Shown piece by piece: positions 40,751 to 52,810 of a stretch of DNA of 64,000 nt; within the stretch, counting starts at the first letter, position 1, and each line of letters opens with the position of its first letter. A program made the position numbers and the translations under genes. The notes below the pieces were generated by a model. It had not been told where the DNA came from, searched no databases, and saw only the letters and a program-made list of their open reading frames with translations. The stretch lies in NCBI GenBank assembly GCA_022606425.2, contig JAHDVF020001465.1:868001-932000 (forward strand). The letters are read 5' to 3'. The DNA is from Lepidostoma basale (taxonomy: Eukaryota > Arthropoda > Insecta > Trichoptera > Lepidostomatidae).

Positions 40751-40956
40751 CAATATTAAGAAGAAGCTACTGGAGCAATCATGTGGAAAGAGCGTGTTCT
40801 GAAAGGGTGATAAATATACCCACAAATAAAGTACCAACAGGAAATCGACCTGCAGGAAGACCACCTAAAAGATGGCGAGACAGTTGGACATCTGCATCCC
40901 AGGAACAGGCTCCGAGAAATAACAGGACACAGTTCTAAATAAAACAGAATATTATT
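40751..40956 (+). pseudogene. LINE family K, C-terminal fragment
   Basis: One frame: RSYWSNHVERACSERVINIP, NKVPTGNRPAGRPPKRWRDS, WTSASQEQAPRNNRTQF and stop. Matches 61165-61330 on the other strand. Confidence 0.75.
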
Positions 40957-41535
40957 AACTAACTAACTAACTAACCATCACGGCGTCTCCCCGGAGGGGT
41001 AGGCAGAAAGAATGGAACGCCACACTGTTCTGTCCTGACATACCTACTTCCCTCGATTCCTCTGCATTCATAGATCTTGTCATGCACGCACGTCGTTTTC
41101 TCCGACTCCTCACGTGACCGACATTCAATATTTGATTGATTTAATCTTGCCACGTTTTTTCTATTTCTAGATCCGTTCACGCCGTTTACATATACCTTCT
41201 TTACCATTTTGTCTTCACTCATTCTTTCCATGTGTCCAAACCATCTTAATGACCCTTTCCTTATTTTGTTCATAACACTTTCATTCGCACCACATTCACT
41301 TCTTATACTTGCATTTGTCACTCTATCATATACAGATTTGTCACACATTCGTCTTAGAGATCTCATTTCTACTGCATTTATTCTAATTTCATCCTTCTTT
41401 TGCCAGTTCCATGCTTCACTTCCATACAATATTATTATTAATAATATTTAACCGAGACGCGAAAAGTATGTCAGGATAGAGCAGTGCGGTAGTCTCTCTG
41501 CTCACCCATTCAGAGAAACGGCGTGATGGTTAGCA
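40957..41535. pseudogene. Family R LINE fragments on both strands
   Basis: 40957-41430 (-) has a 152-codon frame (MYGSEAWNWQKKDEIRINAV, SVYDRVTNASIRSECGANES, LRWFGHMERMSEDKMVKKVY) with a frameshift before the end. 41445-41535 (+) is a separate 3' end. 41536-41835 shows only two outward-facing CACGCCACTG / CAGTGGCGTG ends. Confidence 0.8.
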
Positions 41536-41839
41536 AGTTAATTCGTTATCAGATTGGAAGGTTAAGCGTTAGATTAATAAATAACTCGAATTCTATGCAC
41601 TTAAGTTTGTTTGTGGTATACACGTGCCTCAATAGTATAATTTATTATAAGGTCAAATATTACCGTTTGGGTTTTCGTCAACCAATCCACTTGTCAATCC
41701 ACGCCACTGAAATTCCTTCCATCTTCGGCCCGTCAAGGCGAGTTGGGATTGGTGGGGTATTAGGTAATTTTTGTGTTATTTCGACAGTGGCGTGCGTATT
41801 TTTTTTTATGCGGAAACAATAACAGAAGAAAGACTTTCG

Positions 41840-42305
41840 AAATAGAGGATACTGTTCGGTGGAGTAGATCCAGAAGATGATACTGGAGGGACCATGTAGG
41901 CAGAATGGACAGTGAAATCCGCTCCGGAAACCGTCCACCTAGATGACCACTTAATAGTTAGAGGGATAGCTCATCATCCCAGAAGACATGATTTCTGTAA
42001 CGCAGGTCCTCATATCTATTAAAAGAAGAAGATGCATAAAAATCTTAAAAATAAACAATAACCTAATTTGTACTTCACGTGGGCAGAGAGAATAGAAGCG
42101 ACACAAATCTTTTCTGACAAACTTTCTAGATTCATCTACATTCATACAGCGAGTCATACTCGTATATGGAAGCCGTTTTCTCCAATCTCAAGAATTTATC
42201 AATGAAAGCGAAAACGGCCGTTCACAATGGAGTTCTGGTCCCATCCCTAATATATGGAAGCTAAGCATGGAACTGGCAGAAGAAGGATGAGAGCAGAATA
42301 AATGC
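41840..42305. pseudogene. Short LINE fragments
   Basis: 41840-41945 (+): EDTVRWSRSRRYWRDHVGRM, then SGNRPPR, a family K-like C terminus. 42040-42160 (-) is a family R 3' piece (MTRCMNVDESRKF). 42180-42305 (+) is family R coding (LSMKAKTAVHNGVLVPSLIY). Confidence 0.65.
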
Positions 42306-42314
42306 GGTAGAGAT

Positions 42315-42348
<34 letters not shown>
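42306..42348. repeat. (TTTA)n tail of the family J LINE
   Basis: About ten TTTA units, at the 3' end of the minus-strand element that follows. Confidence 0.75.
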
Positions 42349-42349
<1 letters not shown>

Positions 42350-43700
42350 TACATTTACAAATGAGACATAACAAACAATAAAATATTCAGGCGACTCATT
42401 TGGACACAAAATGGTATTATAAAGATAAAAAAACAAAATGGTATTATAAAGATAAAAAAACAAAACAACATGAGACCAAAAAATCATACATATCAGAAGG
42501 AATCCAAATATGTCGACGTCAGTGAGGCAGTACTCTTTCCAGAATTTGCAATATTTTTATTTTGAATACTGCCTCACTGACACTGAAAATGTCCAAATCC
42601 GAGATGATTAGATTCAGCGTCCGAATTGCTCTTCCTACTGGCATCACCAAAGGCAGGTTGGTTCTGCGTGACGGAGTAAAGAAAAATTGATGTCGGCGCT
42701 GTCGCAGGTAGTTATCAGGAACAAAAAGACCTATTTGCTCCAGAACATAGGGGTTCTCAATAGAGCCCCGAATCAGTTTGTAAAAATGTGATGTTAATAA
42801 TCCTTCCCTCCTCAGTTTGAGGGAGTTATACCCCAGCATACCCAAGAGAAATGCCGTTGGATAGAGCCAAGGATATACCCCGTACTCTCTCATGTAGAGG
42901 GCTCTCAAGAATTTCTTTTGAACCCTCTCCAACATAAGAGAATACTGAGCCTCATGAGGACTCCATATCACGGCACCTCCCTCGAGCCTGCTTCTGACTA
43001 AGGAGTTATATAGAGTTCTAAGGACCCGGGTATCTCTGAAAACCCTAACAGTTCGAAGAACAAAACCCAGCATCTTTAACGAAACGTCACATACCTTCTC
43101 GATCTGAGCACGAAATGTCAATCGACTTTCGTAAATTATCCCAAGATCTCTGACAGTAGATACACGTTTGAGGCTCTCATTACTCATGGAATATCGATGA
43201 TATGTAATGTAGTGCGCCCTAGAGAATGACATTATAACACATTTGGATATGTTGAAGTAAATCTGGTTGTGCTTGCTCCAGTCAACAATCCTGTCAATAT
43301 CGGATTGCAAACGCAAACAGTCCTCGTTATTTTTAAGAAAAGTTTTAAGTCATCTGCAAATAAAAGAAATCGCGAGAAGTGTATTGCTTTCGCGACATCG
43401 TTTATGAAGATTGAGAAAAGAAGTGGACCTAGGTTTGAGCCTTGGGGTACACCTGAATAAACGTAAAATGGTCGGGAGTGAAATTTTCCATAAGATACAA
43501 ATTGTGTCCTCTCTTTCAGGTAACTTACAAAGAAAGATACAAGACGAGAAGAAAAACCGATTTCTTCTAATTTACTGATAAGAATATCATGATTTACGGT
43601 GTCGAATGCCTTGGAGAAATCATTGTACGAGCAGTCTACTTGGTGACCTGCATCCAATGCCCCGGCTACATAATCCGTAAATATGAGAAGATTTGTGTCA
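42349..43700 (-). pseudogene. Jockey-like LINE (family J), RT to C terminus, one frameshift
   Basis: Frame 43759-43232 covers RT: CSYNDFSKAFDTVNHDILIS, YVYSGVPQGSNLGPLLFSIF and the catalytic FADDLKLF box. The frame then shifts near 43320. Frame 43316-42519 continues LQSDIDRIVDWSKHNQIYFN, RDLGIIYESRLTF, ALYMREYGVYPWLYPTAFLL, LRQRRHQFFFTPSRRTNLPL to the stop. It is the only family J copy with RT and serves as reference for the others. Endonuclease and ORF1 are missing. The first ~20 residues of the upper frame (before ~43700) belong to the neighbouring element. Confidence 0.9.
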
Positions 43701-44095
43701 GTTAACCGTGAGGTCCCTAAGACGTATGTGTGATAAAACGATATACGACAGAATCTCAAATGCTGATATAAGAAAGGAATGTAGAGCGGAAGTAGGCATT
43801 TTGAACAAAATTATGAAACGATCGCTGCCTTGGTTCGGACATATGGAGCGCATGGATGGAGAAAGAATGGTTAAAAAAGTGTACGTTAATGATGTAAATG
43901 GAGTACCGAGGAAAACATGGCATGCCCAAATTAATTAAATTTTAAAGGTTAGTCATGTTAGAAGTCGGAAGAATCAACGTGCGTGTATGACTTGCTGTAT
44001 GAATGTGGAGGAATCTAGAGAGGTGTGCCAGGATAAAGTAGTGTGGCGGATCATTCTCTCTACGGGGAAACGGCGTGATGGTTTGTTGTTGTTGT
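43701..44095 (+). pseudogene. Family R LINE 3' fragment
   Basis: Frame 43693-43938: VRSLRRMCDKTIYDRISNAD, LPWFGHMERMDGERMVKKVY. A ~20-residue deletion (DVNGVPRKTWHAQIN) and a stop precede the rest. The tail is TTTGTTGTTGTTGTTG rather than (GTTA)n. 44096-44584 is featureless apart from one TACGCCACTGG end near 44283. Confidence 0.8.
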
Positions 44096-44584
44096 TGTTT
44101 TCTCCAACTTCAGACTTCTTTTTAAAAATATATTTAGGAATTGTTTCTTGAACACGGAAGTAATTATAATTTATGGAAATTATATGTTTCGCCTTTCCAT
44201 ATCAAATGATTTCAAGCATTCATATATCTAGGCGTAGATTGACCAAAATATGAAGAATTTTTTTTTTATAAATTTCTAGATACGCCACTGGCTCATTAAA
44301 TAACATATTTATTGTTCCTGAGAATCTATGCGAGGTATTCAGGATATTTTATTTACTTTGCTAAGTATTTTGGGATCATAGAAGTGGGTGGCAACCCTTG
44401 TAGATCACCGAATATCTAGCTAAGTTAGTTTATCCCACGAAGAAAAAACTAGTCCAATCATTTCTGATCTCTTCAATTTAATTTATTGGTACTCTTTAGA
44501 AATAGACATACCAAATACTTGAATTGGTGCAGAATTACGAGGATCATATACGATGTTAGAAAAGTTTTGGTTTTAATAATTATA

Positions 44585-45035
44585 ATAATAATATGCTAAC
44601 TTTTATAGCGCCGTTTTTGTGATGTAATCACCTCAAGGGCGCATTAAGAAGTGTTTTAAATCTAAATATCACAATTTTCACGATCGGTTAAAAGATATAG
44701 TAGAACAAAGTATAAATGTTTAAATTGAGTATGAAATATGAAAAGTATGGGTTTTCAGTTTAGATCTGAAATCTGTCGGATCATTTATGCATCTGAGGTG
44801 TGAAGGGAGAGTGTTCCAAGCTGGTGGACCGGCTACCGCGAACGCTCGATCCCCGAGATTTGTACTAGGGCAACGCTTCGGCTCAACTAATCTTCCTATT
44901 GCCGAGGAGTTCGCCGAGCGAAGTGTGGATTTCCTTGTATTTAGGCTGTCCGTTATACAGACTTCGGATTTATAACTTGGTGCCATTCCATGTAACGCTT
45001 TGAAGACTGTCCAGCAGAGTTTATAATATATAATT
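44585..45035 (-). pseudogene. CR1-like LINE (family C3) C-terminal fragment
   Basis: Frame 44986-44720: MAPSYKSEVCITDSLNTRKS, PKRCPSTNLGDRAFAVAGPP, WNTLPSHLRCINDPTDFRSK. 3' hairpin at 44607-44643. Confidence 0.85.
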
Positions 45036-45345
45036 TAAAAAGTTAAGCATGGACTGGCAAAAGAAGGATGTGAGTAGAATAAATGCAGTAGAAATAAAAT
45101 CTCTTAGACGAATGTGGGGAAAATCTGTGCGTGATAAAGTGTCGAATATGTAAGAAGTGAATGCAGTGCGAATGAATGTGTAATGAACAAAATAATGAAA
45201 GGAACATTAAGATGGTTTGGACAAATGGAAAGAATAAATGAAGAAAGAATGGTAAGAAAGTATAGGTAACGATATCAACGGCACTGGGAATAGAGGAAGA
45301 TTAAGGAAAACGTGGCACGATAAAATAAATCAAATATTGAATGTC
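45036..45345 (+). pseudogene. Family R LINE fragment
   Basis: ACTGGCAAAAGAAGGATGTG coding, LRRMWGKSVRDKVSNM, RWFGQMERINEERMVRK, then RGRLRKTWHDKINQILNVDH with frameshifts. Its 3' end is replaced by family Y sequence. Confidence 0.7.
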
Positions 45346-45800
45346 GACCACTTGAGGCCTTTGGAAAATTACGTCATGTTTTCACCTCCAAAATACCTCA
45401 AGTCTTCAACCAGTGCGTACGGAGCCGAGACGTGGATACTGACAAAAGGTCTAGTCTACAGATTCAAGGTCGCCCAACGCGCCATGGATAGAGCCATGCT
45501 TGGAATAACCTTGAGAGACAGATTTAGAAACGAATTTATTCGACAACAAACCAAGGTGACTGAGATGGCTCTGAGGATGGGCAGGTTAAAGTGGCGATCA
45601 ACTGGCCATGGGGGAGACGGGTTCTGGAGTGGAGACCGCGTACAGGATTCCGCAGAGTTAGACGTCCCCCTGCCCACTGGACCGACGATCTGAAGAGAAT
45701 TGCTGGACATGGATGGATGAGAGCGGCAATGGATAGGGGGCGGTGGCGTGCTTTGGGAGAGGCCTACATTCAGCAGTGGATGACAGACGGTCGATGATGA
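45346..45800 (+). pseudogene. LINE family Y (YGAETW type) C-terminal fragment
   Basis: Frames 45337-45693 (SAYGAETWILTKGLVYRFKV, AMLGITLRDRFRNEFIRQQT) and 45591-45797 (WGRRVLEWRPRTGFRRVRRP, AHWTDDLKRIAGHGWMRAAM, WRALGEAYIQQWMTDGR and stop) are offset by a frameshift near 45600. The tail is GATGATGGTGATGAT. Confidence 0.82.
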
Positions 45801-46943
45801 TGGTGATGATTCAGTCACTCAAAAGTATTTTATATGATTTTTATCCCTATTTTCTTAATTCACGTTTCTTTTTAGTCTGTGAATGACATCTATCGGGTAA
45901 ACTTAAAAACATTTATTACGACTATGAAACATGTTTAGTTAGTCGTGACCATAAAAAACAGGAGATCTAATAAGAAAATTAAAGTAAATAGAAGTATTTC
46001 TGTGATAGAACCAGTGTACGGCGCTAATGTGCGTATAAGAAAATAATTTGCACGTAATTTCTTGTTTTCATTTACCCAAGACGACAACCATTTATTATTT
46101 TATCACACTTTAAGTTATGAAAACTGTCGTCAGATGTCACTGCAGTTATCCATATTTTTCGAGATGTTACTGAATGTTGTTGTAATTAATAATAATAATT
46201 TATACTAAATTATATCTTCTCTAGATTTAATTCGTTAAACTCGGAATTTCGCAATGGAGAATAATTTTATCAATTGAAAAAAATAATTACTTTTTTTTTT
46301 TTTCGGCTTAATATTATATAACTCAAAATAGTAAAAAAACGGCTTAAAATTCAAAAGTAAAATCTGCGTGTTTCTTGAGAAGTGGACTGGGAGGAAGGAT
46401 ATTATTAAATCACTAATCTCGAAAGCTAACATTTGTAATTTGATCGATTTTTTAATATGTTCGGTTACTTTTCTCGGTCTTCCTCGATTTCAAGCTCCAC
46501 TCATAGTGCTATACTCGTATATAATTTTCTTTATAACTTTTAGATAAATATTTTCATTATTTTATTCATAATCCGATTTTGATTTATAATAAACAATAAA
46601 ACAAAAAATAATTAGCCCTAAACAGTATTGTGGTCGAAGTGTTGTAGTATTGTTGTAGAATTGTTGTAGTATTGTCGAAGTATTGTGGTCGAAGGTCAAA
46701 GTGGTCGCTGAAAAAAATTATAAAATATAAAGAAAAGAAAATTAACCTCATATAATTAATCTTATATATTATTATCCTAGCAGGTTTATCTATAATAAAA
46801 GTTATAGTTTTTTAGCGTAACAAAACAAAACAAAACGGTACATTACCTACTAATATTTGATTTATTGTAATAATATATTTAGTACTTAGAGGTTCTTTCT
46901 TTTTTCGCACTTCTAGTCATTCGAGATCTGAAGATATTATACT
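45801..46943. other. AT-rich DNA without recognisable genes
   Basis: 46455-46570 looks like a very old minus-strand family R piece. TATTGTTGTAG-type units repeat about four times at 46630-46690. Nothing else stands out. Confidence 0.4.
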
Positions 46944-47198
46944 CAGTAGCGGTACTCTCATAGAAGCCCAGAAGCCCGGCTTGCGTAAGAAATTTTGAAA
47001 CAAAACCCCCAAATATAAGTAATCATGCCCCCGCATAAACCATAAGCTAACAACCCACCAAATCACCTTCCAACAATGTTCCCATCAGACGTAAGAGGAA
47101 TAGCCACAAGAGCTGAACCTCTGAAAGCCAGATGAGGTTTTATTCAAAATTTCTTACGCAAGCCGGGCTTCTGGGCCTCTATGAGAGTACCGGCACTG
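46944..47198. mobile_element. MITE with CAGTGGCG-type ends
   Basis: About 50-bp inverted ends (CAGTAGCGGTACTCTCATAG ... complement), interior with ATCACCTTCCAACAATGTTC. Same family as 59432-59681 in opposite orientation. The CAGTGG start suggests hAT ancestry. No clear target duplication here. Confidence 0.75.
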
Positions 47199-47207
47199 AC
47201 TATATTG

Positions 47208-47480
47208 CCTCTGGTGACACCTGTGGAAAGAGCAATTAGTCTGCTGAACGCGGTCTCCTCAGAAATCGACGTATATCATATTAGTAAAAGTACGTTTAGA
47301 AGACAAATACTCTTGACTTCAGAGAGTATCTCTTCATCCTAATGTCGAACCATCTCTCATGCCTTTCATATAGTACCTATATATTTTATTTTACCTGTAC
47401 TCAATTTATGTACGCCTTATTCATTTATATTGTTTATAATGTATGTTGTGATAATGATCTGATTAGATTTCATAATAAAA
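47208..47480 (+). pseudogene. Family J LINE 3' fragment
   Basis: LPLVTPVERAISLLNAVSSE, IDVYHISKSTFRRQILLTSE then stop, and the conserved 3' UTR (TAATGTCGAACCATCTCTCA). 47481-47924 shows nothing recognisable. Confidence 0.75.
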
Positions 47481-47924
47481 AAACAATATCATATTATTTT
47501 TCGTGGGAACGTAAAATTATCTATGACTTTAATAGTTAGTTCTCTTTAAAAACACAGTAAAGCCATTATAAATCGAACTTCCGATTGAAATTAGTCTACA
47601 ATGACAGAATAAAAATCGCAATTATCCTCTATTGAGTGGAGTCGGTATCCAATATTATAGCGACAATAGAAATTCACCGAAGTGCGACAATTCACGTGTC
47701 GCCACGTGTCGTGAGGGGCGATTCCTGTCACTGCACGTGTGAGCCAACGTGTACCAACCCTACCACGCACTTTATACTACATTATTAATATGACTAATTA
47801 GCTATACGTTTAGATGGAGTGTTTTAGCCCTACAAAACGAAAGTAAGAAATAATAATATAATACTATTTGATTAAAAATGAAATGCATCTTAAAAAAGTG
47901 AAAAATACCGATCAACTTAAACGT

Positions 47925-48535
47925 GAGAGATAGTTACTATTTATAAGAGAAAAGATTAAAGGTGGAAAATATAATAATTAAATAATAATAATAATAAAAC
48001 AGTAATTAAACGAATAATTACACGTATCATAGAGTCAAAAAACGATGAAACTTAATAAATTAAAAACAATAAACAATACCAGGAAGAATATAGATTACAT
48101 TAATAGGAAAGGTGACAAAAGTTGAAGGTACTAATATTAATATTTTTTAGCTAGATTGTACAGGGAAAAGTTTTTATTATTATTATTTTATTATCATATT
48201 TTCTCCTTTAAATAGTAACTAACCGTTCTTTTAAATTAAATAATTAGGTACCTAACTCAACTCCAGCAAGAACTTCAAAATTATATCAAAGAAATTATTC
48301 ATATTGACGTAGGAACAAATACACATAAAGATTCGAAAAATCACGAAAATTTGACATTTGATATATTACTGTAACACCTGATGATGTCAAAATAGGTTGA
48401 TGAAACAGCTGTCGCGTAAAATAAAATACAATTGTGATACAAAAAACAAAGTTTTTTTCATTAACAGTTTAAAATGTTAAGGTATCATAGTGTTTCGGCC
48501 AAAACAATGGACTATTTAATAAAAACATTATTTCG
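47925..48535 (+). repeat. Family H element, longest uninterrupted copy
   Basis: Begins with an inverted copy of its own internal block (GTTACTATTTATAAGAG at 47936, complement near 48200-48225), so it preserves the centre and one arm. Motif at 48376-48411 with CTGATGA, GTCAAA/GTTGAT, GAAACAGCTGTC. The arm ends in GTGTTTCGGCCAAAACAATG at 48491-48510. Confidence 0.8.
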
Positions 48536-48539
48536 AAGA

Positions 48540-48845
48540 AGCTGTATTTAAAATATATTATGGACAGAGAGAGTCACAAACGAGGAACTACTGCAACTAA
48601 TGAAGAAAGAAAAAGAAATAGTCAAGACTATTATAAAGCGCAGGAAACTGGAATACTTCGGGCACTTTATGAGAAACGATATAGTGCTGCAAATGATAGT
48701 CCAAAGTAAACTTAACAGAAAATGAAGTATCGGGAGAAAAAGAAAATCCTGTTTAGAGCTGATGTTCCAAGGGTAGAAATAGCCATGATATTGTCCAACC
48801 CCCGAAAGGAGAGGAACAACAACAAGAAGAAGAGAAAGACTGATC
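48540..48845 (+). pseudogene. LINE C-terminal fragment (family L)
   Basis: Translation across frames gives WTERVTNEELLQLMKKEKEI, RRKLEYFGHFMRNDIVLQMI, similar in pattern to 63725-64000. 48846-49063 is featureless. Confidence 0.6.
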
Positions 48846-49063
48846 AATAGACTAGTTTACATATTTCCTCCGCAACACCAGTGCCACGCACGGAAGCATT
48901 ATTATTATTATTAGTACCACCACAGACGCCGTTTAAGGTTTAGTTCAGACATCTTTAATGCTCTTAAATTGCTCCCATTTCCTAAGCCACCCACTTTTTA
49001 CGACGAACGTACATGGTTACAGTAACGTCGCCCAGATGTCAAAGTCCAATGTATAATATAATA

Positions 49064-49420
49064 TTAGGTTGGGGAAAAAGTAATTTCGTATTTTTTGCTT
49101 TATTTCAATGCTTTATAAGTGTTACAATCATCCGATTTAAGTCAAATATCCACCGTTCTGTTCGATAACTTGTTGCCAACGAGAATCCAACTGCTCTCAT
49201 CGTAATGTCCCTCTCGTAGAAGCTTTTGTCCCTATTAGCAAAAAACTCGGACAACCAATAGGCCTCTATTGAGGCCAAATTTGAACCCCCAAGCGCGTTG
49301 GCCATAGACAGGAACAGGTGGTAGTCACTTAGTGCCAGGTCCGGACTATAGGGTGGAAGCATAAGAACTTCCCACCCGAGCTCCCATTCCATGTCCTTTC
49401 TATTGTACAATAGGACTCTT
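49064..49420 (-). pseudogene. mariner fragment (second family), transposase C terminus
   Basis: Terminal repeat TTAGGTTGGGGAAAAAGTAA at 49064, typical of cecropia/mellifera-type mariners. Frame 49410-49105 encodes VLMLPPYSPDLALSDYHLFL, the third-Asp region of the DDE domain, then a degraded C terminus. The 5' three quarters are absent. Confidence 0.8.
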
Positions 49421-49499
49421 ATACAAATGATTGGAATCTATAATCTATTGGGTACATACATACATACACTTCCAAGAGAAAGAGTTGAAGTTAATCTCT

Positions 49500-49880
49500 T
49501 TAGAAAAAAATGTTATTAATTTTAGCAACATTATTATCATCGCCATCGTCATCATCTTTGTTACTCGCATCTTCATCATTATCGTCCAACATATCCTCAT
49601 CATCATCGTCATCGTCTTTGTTATAATTATCATCGTCGTCAACCACATTGTCATCATTATTAAATTCATCATCGTCATCATCAAAATCATTATTATTATC
49701 AATGTAATCATCAGGATCATCACTGTCATGATTAAGTAGATAAAAAATATTTCGATTGATCATACTTCATCATATTCATAATTATCCTAATATTTATAAT
49801 TATTATAATATTATCGTCATCTTCGTCATCAATGAAAATTATCATCATCATTATGGTCAATTTCATTAACATAATCATCA
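49500..49880. repeat. Degenerate (ATC/GTC) trinucleotide tract
   Basis: About 380 bp of ATCATC/GTCATC-type repeats. One minus-strand frame is Asp/Asn-rich and one + frame Ile/Val-rich, both simple by-products of the repeat. No neighbouring exon signals. 49881-49960 is featureless. Confidence 0.7.
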
Positions 49881-49959
49881 TTACCTTTATCAATATACTT
49901 TATACCCATATAGCGCCTTATGCACACATCAGAATATATCAGAATTCTATATTTTTTTT

Positions 49960-50510
49960 ACATCGTTAACATGTTCGTATCATTTCTCTGTCATTCAATC
50001 TAAAATATCTAATTTTTACTGCATTTATTTTACTTTCATCCTTCACTTCCATACATGATGGTCGGTACAAGTATATTACAACATTGTGCACTGCCGTCTT
50101 AGTATTTTTGGGTAGGCTTTTGTTAGCGATGACAACTTTAAGTGCACCATTTACTTTATTGCCTGCCTTAACCGTTCATTCAATATCCCTCTCCAATCCA
50201 GTTGAGAGATCTCATCTATGGGATTCTGGTGGGATCCACCCTCTGCACGTGCGCATTCCAGTATCTTCTGCGTTGTTTGCCTCATCTCAAGACATCCTCC
50301 ACCTTGCAAATCTCGCGGATAGCCGTGTTCCTCACCCTACCTATCTCGGATAGTCCTTCCTGCTATCATCCTCAGCATCCTCATCTCTGCCACCCGTACT
50401 TTAGCCTTCGTTCTTGTGGTTTCCGCTCTGGTCTCAATGCTATATGTTAGTATAGGCCTTACGCAGGTTTTATGTGTTCTGACCTTACTGTCAGTTCTTT
50501 TAATTAAAAT
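49960..50510 (-). pseudogene. Family R fragment joined to LINE family K fragment
   Basis: 49960-50205 is family R coding (complements of NAVKI, LVPTIMY, KVVIANKS). 50205-50510 is family K (complement of RTLTYSIETRAETTRTKAKV, RMRMLRMIAGRTIR), very close to 32990-33250. 50511-50734 is featureless, moderately GC-rich. Confidence 0.7.
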
Positions 50511-50734
50511 ATTTGATTATTAAATTAAAATAAATAAAGCAGCGTCGAGCGAACTGCGTTCAGGAGTGGCACTGTGCAGGCGCACGTGATCTAGTGCGGG
50601 GGTTGTCAGGTTGGAGGTAAATATTTAGCTTTGCTCTATCCTCGGCCGGGTCCGATATATCGGGATATTATTCCCTCTGTAAACACCGTCCAATATTAGA
50701 TTACACACTCCCGGTGCACAATTTACACTTTCCC

Positions 50735-50985
50735 ATATCATTCAATTATCGATATTACCATTTTGTCTACATTTTGTCTGAAGCGGACATAGCTAACCGA
50801 ACAATATCTGGATGGAATAAATGGCGAACGCTGACTGGAATTCTTTGTGATCCGATAATGCCAATAAGGACAAAGGGCAAGATTTATAAAACAGCTATCC
50901 GGCCGGCATTACTATACGGAAGCGAAGTATGGCCAGCAAAAAAAGATCCACGAACAAAAACTCTATACAACAGATTAGTTAAAAA
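50735..50985 (+). pseudogene. LINE fragment, post-RT region
   Basis: Frame 50714-51034: LSEADIANRTISGWNKWRTL, GILCDPIMPIRTKGKIYKTA, RPALLYGSEVWPAKKDPR. This GWxKWR to KGKxYxTAxRPALLYGxExW run is typical of RTE-type LINEs. Confidence 0.75.
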
Positions 50986-51109
50986 TCCTCTGATTAGTCA
51001 TTCAGTTCTTTCAGTAAATTTTCGTAACACCTAATATTTAAAAATATTTATCATTTCATACCACATACACCACAGTTCTTAATTTATAGACTCCTCCAAT
51101 GAAGTAGGT

Positions 51110-51165
51110 TCTTTACACATTATGGAGTCCCTCAGGGTTCCATCCTAGGGCCATAATTATTTTAA
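51110..51165 (+). pseudogene. Tiny RT remnant
   Basis: In one frame the + strand reads YGVPQGSILGP, stop, LF, the conserved RT motif upstream of the catalytic box. Only about 50 bp. Confidence 0.5.
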
Positions 51166-51800
51166 ATTTTAACTAACTAAATAATCATCACGCCGTCTCC
51201 CTGAAGGGGTGTACTACTTAGTAAGAATGAAGAAGAAGAATTTACCATTCTTTTCATTTATTCAAACCATCTAAATGATCCTTTCATTGTTTTGTTCATG
51301 ACACCGCATTCACTTCTTATGTTTTCATTTGACACTCTATCATACACAGTTTTACCACGTCTGAGAGATCTCATTTCTTCTGCATTTATTCTACTTTTAT
51401 CCTTCAATATGATAAAACAACGATTAAAAACTAATATTTAGTCTTCTTTTTCCTCTTTCTTATTGTAGACCTATGTGGTCTGTTCTCCAGAGAGTTGCTC
51501 CTCCTATGAGGTAGATTCCCAGCTGTCCTTCCATCTTTTAGGAGGTCTTCCACGAGGACGAGTCCCATGAGGTTGATTATGCAATGCAATATAGGGGGGT
51601 CTGGTGGAGTCCATTTTTTGAACATGACCGTACCAGTCCCTTTTTCGCTGTCTGCTCCGTCTTATAATATCCTCAACCTCACATATCTCTCTTATTCTGG
51701 TGTTCCTCACGCGATCCCTCAGTGTCTTGCCTGCTATCATCCTCAGTGTCTTCATTTCGGAAGTCCTCAAAACTTGTTTGGTCCGGTAATATTTAGTGGT
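51166..51800 (-). pseudogene. Family R fragment and LINE family K fragment
   Basis: 51166-51420 is a rearranged family R 3' end (AACTAACTAAATAATCATCA start; 51240-51410 coding with gaps). 51425-51800 is family K: frame 51770-51504 reads MRTSEMKTLRMIAGKTLRDR, RSRQRKRDWYGHVQKMDSTR, RPRGRPPKRWKDSWESTS. 51801-52495 has one 60-bp family R tail at 52025-52075 and is otherwise featureless. Confidence 0.75.
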
Positions 51801-52499
51801 TTTTCAAAATATGTCATCAGATAATAAGTGTATACAGGATAACAGGAAGCGTCTCAGAGGAGTCAGGGTTCTGGATACCGGGGTATTAAAGCAAATTGTT
51901 TGTATAACGTTTTTTATAAAGCTTCTGGCTTCTAGAGGTAGCATCTTAACAGGGGTTTTTTATTAGCATTTTTCAGAAGTATCGTAACGGTTTTAATTAA
52001 TATCCGGTTAGGTTTGTTTACACCTACTAAATAATTAACCATCACGCCGATTCCCCGGGGGGTAGGTAGAGTAGGTAGTTCTGAATTCAAATTTTCAAAA
52101 TTATTTTTTCACCCAAAAGACATAAATTTTACACTTTGCACTCTGGGGTAGAAAAAATATAATATTCTTATTTTATTAAAATTTCAGAAATTAAAATTAA
52201 AAATCGTACGTATAATCGAACCAATTATCTAATTTGATCAGAAAACGGGTTTCAAAAATCAATTCGAAACCGAATATTTCTCTCAATCTTTTGGGACAAC
52301 CTGTTTGTTCCATAGAGTGATCATAATAATAAAGTATATAATTGAAATATATCTTGCCAGAAAAGTCACTTAACACATCTCTTTTAAATCATGATTATTA
52401 CTAAACATAATTTAAATATAAAGCACATATTTTCCGACAATTTAAATAATCTATTTGAGAACAGGTATACCTATTACTAGACTTAAGTTAAGAGCTAAG

Positions 52500-52795
52500 A
52501 GCCTTTTGTGCGTACATTCACTAATATGAAAGACGTCCATCTTCCAAACGATGTTCATCAGTTTGCTCTCCCCACCGGCATTACCAGAGGTAGGTTGGTT
52601 CTGCATGATGGGAGATAAAACAGTTTGTGCTGACGCTGTAGAAGAAAACCATCCGGATCGAAGATGAGATCGTACTCTCCAGATGCCGGATTTCTAAAAA
52701 AAATCCCATAATAAATCTGAAGAAATGGGTAAGTGTGAACCCTTCCCTCCTTATCTGTAGACTATTGGTCCTCAGCATGTCCAAGAGGAAAGCGA
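52500..52795 (-). pseudogene. Family J LINE fragment
   Basis: Complement of MLRTNSLQIRREGFTLTHFF, IMGFFLEIRHLESTIS, RTNLPLVMPVG in broken frames. Confidence 0.75.
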
Positions 52796-52810
52796 TGAGA
52801 AAAAGCCCTT

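Noticed and set aside
41700..41800. A 95-bp MITE between CACGCCACTG and CAGTGGCGTG
   Set aside because: The ends point outward rather than inward, so they are more likely the outer ends of two neighbouring decayed elements.
49500..49763. An Asp/Asn-rich acidic protein
   Set aside because: The frame is produced by degenerate GAT/GAC trinucleotides; the opposite strand is equally open, and no start context or splice signals support a gene.
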